The position numbers were made by a program, and so were the translations under genes. Below are positions 1 through 4,339 of a stretch of 5,729 nt of DNA, piece by piece. The notes under the pieces are model-generated. The model was not told the DNA's origin. It searched no databases and saw only the letters and a program-made list of their open reading frames with translations. The stretch's first letter is position 1. Each line of letters opens with the position of its first letter. The stretch lies in the NCBI GenBank assembly GCA_013153335.1, contig JAADEP010000142.1:1-5729 (forward strand), in the 5' to 3' direction. This DNA is from Chloroflexota bacterium (lineage in GTDB: Bacteria; Chloroflexota; Anaerolineae; Anaerolineales; DRMV01).

Positions 1-574
1 CTTCGTACGCTTCAATCTCGGGCAGATGCGCGAGCAAGTAATCCAGCTCGTCCAAGCCTTGCAGCAACCGGATGCGCGTGAACGCGTCTACGTCAAAAGT
101 ATAAACCTTGCCGTCGGGGCGTTGGATGGTTTGCGTCTCGAGGTCGAGGGTGATGGGTTCACCCGGGTGGGCGAGCACCCAATCGCGCAGTTCCTCAAAG
201 ACCTCTTGCGAGATGCGCGCGGGGAGCAAACCGTTTTGCACCGCGTTGTTGAAGAAGATATCCGCGAAGGAAGGCGCCAACACCGCGCGGAACCCCCATT
301 CCATCAACGCCCAAACCGCGTGCTCGCGAGACGAGCCACTGCCGAAGTTCGCGCCAGCGAGCAGGATTCGCGCGCCTTGGTAGCGCGGGTCATTGAGAGG
401 AAAATTCGGGTCCGGGCTGCCATCATCCCGGTAGCGCCAGCGCGCGAATAGACCTTGGGCCAGGCCGCGGCGGTCAGTCCCTTTGAGATACTGCGCGGGG
501 ATGATGTCGTCGGTGTTGATGTCGTGCCGCGGCAACGGCACCACCGGAGACGTCAAACGACGGAACGGCTCCAT
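1..574 (-). CDS. leuD: 3-isopropylmalate dehydratase small subunit (LeuD), 3' end cut by window edge
   Basis: The small subunit of isopropylmalate isomerase carries the swivel domain that completes the LeuC active site. The heterodimer converts 2-isopropylmalate to 3-isopropylmalate in the cytosol during leucine biosynthesis. The 191 visible residues begin MEPFRRLTSPVVPLPRHDIN. They contain the family hallmarks: an early NTDDIIPAQYL segment (about 20-30), the LLAGANFGSGSSREHAVWAL signature (about 71-90), then the PSFADIFFNNAVQNGLLP block (about 101-118). Bacterial LeuD proteins are usually about 190-210 residues, so only a few C-terminal residues should be missing beyond position 1. The start is the ATG at 574, with GGAGGTG five bases upstream (578-584). 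No leuC gene lies upstream within the window; any leuC or other leu gene would have to be downstream of this gene or elsewhere. All visible active-region motifs look intact. Identification is firm. Confidence 0.96.
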   Translation of the reverse strand, partial: MEPFRRLTSPVVPLPRHDINTDDIIPAQYLKGTDRRGLAQGLFARWRYRDDGSPDPNFPLNDPRYQGARILLAGANFGSGSSREHAVWALMEWGFRAVLAPSFADIFFNNAVQNGLLPARISQEVFEELRDWVLAHPGEPITLDLETQTIQRPDGKVYTFDVDAFTRIRLLQGLDELDYLLAHLPEIEAYE

Positions 575-610
575 GCCCACCTCCGGAAACTCGTGAGTCG
601 ATGTATTTTA
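575..610 (-). promoter_or_regulatory. leuD ribosome binding site and weak promoter candidate
   Basis: Reading the minus strand, a strong Shine-Dalgarno GGAGGTG (584-578) precedes the leuD ATG and decides the start. A possible -10 hexamer TAAAAT lies at 610-605, which would give a leader of about 25 nt. No good -35 hexamer is seen 16-18 bases further upstream, so the promoter part is only a guess. The ribosome binding site is solid. Confidence 0.4.
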
Positions 611-800
611 CCTCGAAAACACCATGGCGCATTCTGCTTAGCAGGGCAGGCGGCTGAAAGAGCGTCGCAATTTTGGGGAGTCGCTTGCTGTCATAAGACG
701 CTCACTGCAAAGTTTCATCTGTTGTGTTTAGTAACGGTCGGCTTGCCGGCGTGCGTATCCGCGTTGGTCAGGCAGAGCCGGTTTTGGGCTTAAAGCTTAG

Positions 801-829
801 TTGGAGCGCGAAGTCTGGCTACTTATAAT
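801..829 (+). promoter_or_regulatory. Orphan sigma-70-like promoter candidate
   Basis: A perfect consensus -10 hexamer TATAAT (824-829) stands 17 bases after TTGGAG (801-806), which matches the -35 consensus TTGACA at three positions. Transcription would begin near 836, more than 300 bases before the next plus-strand gene and just before a structured segment. The -10 could be a chance match, because the -35 is weak. It would make sense either as a distal promoter of the DUF4013 gene or as the promoter of a small RNA. Confidence 0.3.
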
Positions 830-887
830 TCGTATTGGTAGCCATGGCTCGGCCTTGGAGGATTCGTTGGCGCAAAGTGACTCTTGG

Positions 888-943
888 CGGGTGGAGCGAT
901 CGGCCCGGTTGCCCTTTTGGTCCGGGAAAAGGACGCTCGCCCG
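888..943 (+). other. Nested stem-loop in the intergenic region (candidate RNA structure)
   Basis: The arms CGGGTGGAGCG (888-898) and CGCTCGCCCG (934-943) pair over ten base pairs, including one G-T pair, with a single bulged G. Inside the loop, two mutually exclusive hairpins are possible: CCCGG (904-908) with CCGGG (922-926), or CCTTTT (913-918) with AAAAGG (927-932). No uridine run follows, so it is not an intrinsic terminator. It lies downstream of the promoter-like site at 801-829. The pairing is visible in the sequence; that it is a functional RNA is an inference. Confidence 0.35.
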
Positions 944-1022
944 ATGCACAACGCTTCGTTCTGAACGCGGAAGGGATACTGTGAAGTCTTGGGCATGGCG
1001 GAGCTTGGACAGCGTGTTGATG

Positions 1023-1067
1023 AAGATGACAAGCATCCGAACTTTCGTTCTTTTGCTCCGTCATCTT
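1023..1067. repeat. Imperfect 45-nt inverted repeat abutting the DUF4013 promoter
   Basis: The arms AAGATGAC (1023-1030) and GTCATCTT (1060-1067) are perfect eight-base complements. Inner pairings continue the same stem: AGCA (1032-1035) with TGCT (1054-1057), and GAAC (1039-1042) with GTTC (1047-1050) closing a four-base loop. The right arm overlaps the first two bases of the -35 hexamer at 1066-1071. As DNA it could be an operator for a dimeric regulator. As RNA from the upstream promoter-like site it could be a 3'-end hairpin, though no T tract follows. Confidence 0.4.
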
Positions 1068-1094
1068 GACGATCCCTAAACGAATCTATACAAT
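1066..1094 (+). promoter_or_regulatory. Sigma-70-type promoter of the DUF4013 gene
   Basis: TTGACG (1066-1071, five of six consensus) is separated by exactly 17 bases from TACAAT (1089-1094, five of six consensus). A start site near 1101 would leave a 5' UTR of about 53 nt before the ATG at 1154. It is the best promoter in the window and suggests fairly strong transcription by the housekeeping sigma factor. Confidence 0.8.
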
Positions 1095-1107
1095 AGAATT
1101 GCGTAAA

Positions 1108-1127
1108 TCTCGCTCTACAACGCGAGA
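1108..1127 (+). promoter_or_regulatory. Small 5' UTR hairpin ahead of the DUF4013 gene
   Basis: TCTCGC (1108-1113) and GCGAGA (1122-1127) form a six-base-pair stem with an eight-base loop, placed just after the expected transcription start. The gene's Shine-Dalgarno GGAGGT (1141-1146, seven bases before the ATG) lies outside the stem. The hairpin is therefore more likely to stabilise the 5' end than to block translation. It may have no function. Confidence 0.3.
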
Positions 1128-1153
1128 GTAACCTTTTCTCGGAGGTACACACG

Positions 1154-1825
1154 ATGAACATTGGCCGTGCCTTCACATACATGTTTGAGGATGAGTCGTG
1201 GTTTACCAAAATGCTCATCCTCGTCTTCCTCTTCATCTTCATGTTTTTCCTCATCCCGCTGCCCATTATTGCAGGCTATCTTTTGGCCGTGGCGGCGAAC
1301 GTAATGCGGGGGGATAATCGCCTTCCGAGTTGGGATCGGATTGGCCAGTATTTCGTAGATGGCTTGAAGTTCTTAGTCGCTCTGTTTGTGTACCTCATCC
1401 CCATCATCATTATCGCTGGGCTTTTAGGGCTCACCGTCGGCGGGGGAGCCAAAGCTTTCTCTACCACCCCTGGCCCAGCTTGGGGACGTGGGCTCTCGCC
1501 TACAATGCTTTTGATTCAGTTCCTTGTCTGGCTTTACTCAGCTTTCGTAGGACCAGCCTTGGCGGTCCTCTTTTTGAAGACAGGGGGGAACTTTGCCCAA
1601 TTGTTCAACATAGGCCGCTTCTTTAGCATTATCACTACATGCTTGGGCGGCCTAATCATGGTGCTACTTGTAAGCATGGGCTTGGGGTTTGTCCTAAGCA
1701 TCATTGCCGGGATCCTGATGTTGATCCCATGCCTTGGCTGGTTGCTGACTTTGTTCTTGGCCGTATACCCCTCGCTGGTGATGGGGCACCTTTATGGCCA
1801 ACTCGCTCGCACCTGCCCGGCCTAA
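1154..1825 (+). CDS. DUF4013 domain-containing integral membrane protein
   Basis: This is a 223-residue polytopic membrane protein that resembles the DUF4013 family, whose function is unknown. The N-terminus has the family-style pattern: a short amphipathic segment with FEDESWFTKM (about 11-20), a membrane helix (about 20-48), then NVMRGDNRLPSWDRIGQYFV (about 49-68), matching the typical 'RGD..LP.WD..G..F.DG' motif. Further hydrophobic segments lie at about 71-95, 117-140, 155-185 and 185-211. There is no signal peptide and no catalytic motif. The ATG at 1154 has GGAGGT seven bases upstream. The gene has its own promoter (1066-1094) and an intrinsic terminator just downstream, so it is probably transcribed alone. 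The role in the membrane cannot be deduced from sequence. Family assignment rests on motif recall rather than a profile search. Confidence 0.85.
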   Translation: MNIGRAFTYMFEDESWFTKMLILVFLFIFMFFLIPLPIIAGYLLAVAANVMRGDNRLPSWDRIGQYFVDGLKFLVALFVYLIPIIIIAGLLGLTVGGGAKAFSTTPGPAWGRGLSPTMLLIQFLVWLYSAFVGPALAVLFLKTGGNFAQLFNIGRFFSIITTCLGGLIMVLLVSMGLGFVLSIIAGILMLIPCLGWLLTLFLAVYPSLVMGHLYGQLARTCPA

Positions 1826-1854
1826 TAACGTTCTTTGAGCTTGGGATATAGCAC

Positions 1855-1890
1855 ACACGGGCCCGATGCCAAACTCGGGCCCGTGTTTTT
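1855..1890 (+). terminator. Strong intrinsic terminator of the DUF4013 gene
   Basis: ACACGGGCCCGA (1855-1866) and TCGGGCCCGTGT (1875-1886) form a perfect 12-base-pair GC-rich stem with an eight-base loop. The stem runs directly into a T tract (1886-1890). It begins 29 bases after the stop codon. There is no T run on the opposite strand, so it should act on plus-strand transcription only. Confidence 0.92.
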
Positions 1891-2063
1891 CGTTGTTGTG
1901 TATGCGCTCGTCCAGTTCGTACGAGGCGGGGCATGCGTGCGTTTCGACGAAGTGGAGGCTTTCCTTCAAGAGCTCGTGGTCCTGCCTTAGGGCTTGCTGC
2001 TGCGTCATGGGGCGGAGCGTGGCCACGGCGCAGCATGTAGCCTTGTGGCTCGGCAAGACCTGA
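1891..2063. other. Gap between convergent genes, with an unproven coding-looking minus frame
   Basis: No recognised gene lies here. On the minus strand, a frame opening with an ATG at 2008 reads MTQQQALRQDHELLKESLHF and onward for about 45 codons, with a helix-like sequence and mostly G or C at third positions. However, it has no Shine-Dalgarno, and it would run through the terminator hairpin and antisense into the DUF4013 gene before stopping at 1694. The gap also holds a ten-base palindrome CGTGGCCACG (2018-2027), flanked by GCTGCG (1999-2004) and CGCAGC (2029-2034). No clear terminator for the minus-strand cluster was found. Confidence 0.35.
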
Positions 2064-3038
2064 TCACGCGAGCTCGCGAATGGCATTCCACCAGTCGTCG
2101 AGGTTTTCGGGCATGGCTGTGCCGAAGCGGGTGTAGAGGGTAACCCCGATAGCCGCCGCACCCAACGCGAGGAAGACCAAGAAGTAAAAGGTGGGGAAGA
2201 TCTTCAGCACGCTGAGCAAGGCTTGCAAGTAAAGGTTCCCCACGCCCGCGACGATGACCGGGTGGCCTTGGGTGTACCCTAGTGCGCGGAAGGTCCGTTC
2301 CCCGAGCAGCCAACCCAACGCTAGGAGCCCGAAGACCCAGGCGACGCCGGCGAGGGCGAACAGCAGCAGCGCGATGGGAATGCCGATCACGGTGATCAAA
2401 AGCAGTATGCCTACGATGGGCAAAAGTACGAAGACCAATACGCCCAGCAGGAGGGCTGGACGCAGGTGCAATACGTAGGCTTCTCCCGTGCGGCGCAAGG
2501 CCCCTGGCACCAAGAGGGCCACGGCCATGGCGAGCAAGCTCCACCCAATGGTGCGCACGACCCCGCGCACCAGGCGGGCCAGCCACGCCAGGACCTTGTC
2601 CCCCGTGTCTTCTTCCCCACTCGTGGTCCAGCCAGCCGCGGTTTTGACGCCTTGGTGGATCGCACCCTCAACGCGCGCGCCTGGGTAGCGTTGCAGTTCA
2701 CCGTTGATTTTGACGATATCCCCTTGCACTTGCGCGGTGGCGTATAGCACGGCCCGTCCGTTCACCAGGGTGATGTTGCCCGTAATTCGGCCTTTGACCT
2801 CGAGCAAGCCACCCAGGACAACGACGTCGCCGTGGACAACGGCCTTCGGTTCGATCCGGACCTGCCCGTTGATCAAGACAATATTGCCTTCAAAGCGTTC
2901 GCCTGCCGGAACGACGAACTGCCCTTCATAGATGACTTTGGTTTCACCCGCCCAAACGGGCTGCGGGGACCCGAACAGGGCTCCAAGCCCTATCACGCCG
3001 AGCAATACCCACATCCAGCGGGAAGGAAGAGGGCGCAT
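2064..3038 (-). CDS. Secreted/membrane bactofilin-like polymer-forming protein with C-terminal TM domain
   Basis: The protein has 324 residues in three parts. A signal peptide (1-30) has a hydrophobic core at 9-22 and a likely cleavage after PVWA. A bactofilin-like beta-repeat region (about 33-126) has recurring units such as GNIVLINGQV, GDVVVLGGLLEV, GNITLVNGRA and GDIVKINGEL, each ending in an NG- or GG-type turn. The C-terminal half (about 157-302) has several membrane helices and includes LLLITVIGIPIALLL (about 212-226), the 'TxIGIP' style seen in this multi-TM partner domain. The repeats would form a right-handed beta-helix outside the cytoplasm, unlike classical cytosolic bactofilins. 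The ATG at 3038 is chosen because AAGGAGG (3053-3047) sits eight bases before it; an in-frame GTG at 3047 overlaps that site and is unlikely. The gene is last in a cluster with the sigma factor and small membrane protein, 42 bases after the latter. An envelope role is inferred; the specific function is unknown. Confidence 0.82.
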   Translation of the reverse strand: MRPLPSRWMWVLLGVIGLGALFGSPQPVWAGETKVIYEGQFVVPAGERFEGNIVLINGQVRIEPKAVVHGDVVVLGGLLEVKGRITGNITLVNGRAVLYATAQVQGDIVKINGELQRYPGARVEGAIHQGVKTAAGWTTSGEEDTGDKVLAWLARLVRGVVRTIGWSLLAMAVALLVPGALRRTGEAYVLHLRPALLLGVLVFVLLPIVGILLLITVIGIPIALLLFALAGVAWVFGLLALGWLLGERTFRALGYTQGHPVIVAGVGNLYLQALLSVLKIFPTFYFLVFLALGAAAIGVTLYTRFGTAMPENLDDWWNAIRELA

Positions 3039-3080
3039 GGTTGACACCTCCTTGCATAACCGAAAAGCTTGGGTTGGTTG

Positions 3081-3509
3081 TTATCCGCGCGCCCAAAGCA
3101 GGCGCCGGACGCGGCCTGTCCAGGTGCCGGCCCAATGCCGCGCGTAACGTCCTAAAACCAGCACGGCCAGCAGGGCCAAAAACCACGGCCAGGCCGACTT
3201 GAGCACATCCATGCTAAAGTGAACGATGTGGTAGAGAATGCTAAGCCAGTAGGTGAAGCGGGTGTAAAGGACCCAATACCAAGGGGCGTCGGGCGTATAA
3301 AACATGCTGAGGCCGCTCATCCCCAAACTAAACAAATTCAAGACGACCAAAGCCCAAACAGGGCCCCGCGTCGTTCGAGGGGACGAGGTCGCATGAACGC
3401 GGTGGAGAATGCGGTCAACCAGGTCGGGCGGTGGTTCAGGTTGCGCGGGCCGCGCAAGGCGCAAGGCCTGATCCAACGTCAAAGGACGGTGCGGATGCAG
3501 ACGAGGCAT
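3081..3509 (-). CDS. Small cysteine-free membrane protein, candidate anti-sigma factor or partner
   Basis: This 142-residue protein was not recognised as a named family. It has a Pro/Arg-rich, probably cytosolic N-terminus (1-49) containing a short helix PPDLVDRILHRV (about 27-38), similar in style to the segment before the membrane helix in many ECF anti-sigma proteins. Hydrophobic segments follow at about 50-70 and 106-121, and a Trp/Tyr-rich, less hydrophobic one at about 77-100. It ends in a basic tail. There is no cysteine anywhere, so the HxxxCxxC zinc motif of ZAS anti-sigma factors is absent. AAGGAGG (3520-3514) sits four bases before the ATG. The gene follows the ECF sigma gene by 103 bases and precedes the bactofilin-like gene by 42 bases, so co-transcription is likely. 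The position directly after the sigma factor is the main argument for an anti-sigma role, which remains an inference. Confidence 0.7.
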   Translation of the reverse strand: MPRLHPHRPLTLDQALRLARPAQPEPPPDLVDRILHRVHATSSPRTTRGPVWALVVLNLFSLGMSGLSMFYTPDAPWYWVLYTRFTYWLSILYHIVHFSMDVLKSAWPWFLALLAVLVLGRYARHWAGTWTGRVRRLLWARG

Positions 3510-3612
3510 TTCTCCTCCTTCAGAAGCGCGTGCAGGCGGTTGTGTTTATTGGCCCGCTTCTCGCGGGGTCGAAAAGCGTTCGCTGGGTGGCACCTCCCTG
3601 GCTTGGGCGAAG
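3510..3612 (-). other. Spacer between sigma factor and small membrane protein genes
   Basis: The spacer contains the strong ribosome binding site of the downstream gene and one small hairpin: CCCGC/GCGGG, five base pairs at 3553-3557 and 3563-3567, with a five-base loop. No T tract follows on the minus strand, so transcription probably continues through it. No clear internal promoter was seen. Confidence 0.4.
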
Positions 3613-4125
3613 TTAAGCTTGTTGTTCCCACGCTTGGGCCAGCCAACGCCGCGCCCGGTAGAGCCGGCTTTTTACAGCACCGACGGTGAGCCCAACTTGG
3701 CGAGCAATCTCCTCGTAAGATAAATTCTCCCAGTAATGCAGAATCACCAGCGTCCGTTCGATCTCGGGCAGTTGGGCGACCAGCTGGCGGAGCTTTTGCC
3801 GTGCTTCCTGGCTGAAGACCTGCTCTTCTAAACTCGCAGCTCCGTCCGCGATCAGGGTCTCCTCCCAAGGTACTTGGTTGATGCGGCGCCGTCGCAAGCG
3901 GTCGATGCATAGGCGAGTGGCGATGGTCATGATCCACGGCAGCAGGGGACGTTGAGGATCGAAATGGTCCCATGAGCGGTATACGCGCAAAAAGACTTCT
4001 TGCGTCGCGTCAGCCGCATCGTCTTGGTTGCCCAACAGGCGATAACATCGCCCGAAGACGGCTCGATGGTATTTTTCGACCAATTGACGGAATGCCTCGT
4101 CATTTAGGGTTTCCGAGGAGGGCAT
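3613..4125 (-). CDS. ECF-type RNA polymerase sigma-70 factor
   Basis: This 170-residue protein has the two-domain layout of extracytoplasmic-function sigma factors, which direct RNA polymerase to stress or envelope promoters. Region 2 covers about 11-80. It includes FRQLVEKYHRAVFGRCYRLL, the DDAADATQEVFLRVYRSWDHF segment that contacts core polymerase and the -10, and PWIMTIATRLCIDRLRRRR. Region 4 covers about 114-163. It has LPEIERTLVILHYWENLSYE followed by the helix-turn-helix EEIARQVGLTVGAVKSRLYR, which reads the -35. There is no C-terminal extension. The open frame extends far upstream to 5145 on this strand, but that part lies antisense to the spermidine-synthase-like gene and has no sigma homology. 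The ATG at 4125 has a moderate AGAGAGGTG site upstream and fits the family's usual start. The protein heads the minus-strand cluster, and autoregulation is plausible but no ECF promoter could be identified. It looks SigW/RpoE-like, but the subgroup was not determined. Confidence 0.95.
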   Translation of the reverse strand: MPSSETLNDEAFRQLVEKYHRAVFGRCYRLLGNQDDAADATQEVFLRVYRSWDHFDPQRPLLPWIMTIATRLCIDRLRRRRINQVPWEETLIADGAASLEEQVFSQEARQKLRQLVAQLPEIERTLVILHYWENLSYEEIARQVGLTVGAVKSRLYRARRWLAQAWEQQA

Positions 4126-4339
4126 GGAACACCTCTCTCTTGTTTGCTCATACGAGAAAACCTGCTTTGAGTCGCGCCTATGGTACACTCTTGACCGGAT
4201 GGAACGCCTTGTTTTGGCGCATGTTTTGCTATGTTGGGCAGAATATCTTAGAACTCCTGGAAGACTGGTGTAGAAATTGGAGAAAAGCCATCCTGTTGAG
4301 CGGGATACTCTGCATTTCACAACATTGCCGAGGTCGCCT
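4126..4339. promoter_or_regulatory. Divergent intergenic region between the sigma factor and the spermidine-synthase-like gene
   Basis: Two genes are transcribed outwards from this 214-base region, so it should carry promoters for both. No pair close to sigma-70 consensus with correct spacing was found on either strand. A GGAAC, the usual ECF -35 core, is present on the plus strand at 4201-4205, but no convincing -10 partner follows at ECF spacing. The only other structure is a short inverted repeat, CGCC (4205-4208) and GGCG (4216-4219). GAGGT (4330-4334) is the ribosome binding site of the plus-strand gene. Confidence 0.45.

Larger units (their letters stand above)
611..1065. other. Long gene-free intergenic region between divergent leuD and the DUF4013 gene
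   Basis: No reading frame here on either strand resembles a known protein or has a good ribosome binding site. The longest frames (about 80-92 codons, around 800-1079 plus and 797-1036 minus) have low-complexity, Ser/Arg-rich translations typical of non-coding GC-rich DNA. The stretch does contain a promoter-like pair at 801-829, a nested stem-loop at 888-943 and a hairpin at 1023-1067, listed separately. Together they raise the possibility of an uncharacterised RNA in the plus orientation. No tmRNA, SRP RNA, RNase P RNA or T-box motif was recognised. Confidence 0.6.

Noticed and set aside
26..451. Open plus-strand frame of 141 codons
   Set aside because: It is antisense to leuD, whose signature motifs are unmistakable on the other strand.
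638..718. 26-codon minus-strand frame upstream of leuD, considered as a leucine leader peptide
   Set aside because: Its four leucine codons are scattered rather than consecutive, and no attenuator hairpin with a T tract follows.
801..1079. 92-codon plus-strand frame opening with TTG
   Set aside because: It has no ribosome binding site and a composition unlike the neighbouring proteins, and it overlaps the promoter and inverted repeat of the next gene.
1999..2034. Inverted repeat around the palindrome CGTGGCCACG as terminator of the minus-strand cluster
   Set aside because: The outer stem is only six base pairs with a long loop, and no T tract follows on the minus strand.
3039..3047. GTG at 3047 as start of the bactofilin-like protein
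   Set aside because: This GTG overlaps the Shine-Dalgarno AAGGAGG itself; the ATG at 3038 has ideal spacing.
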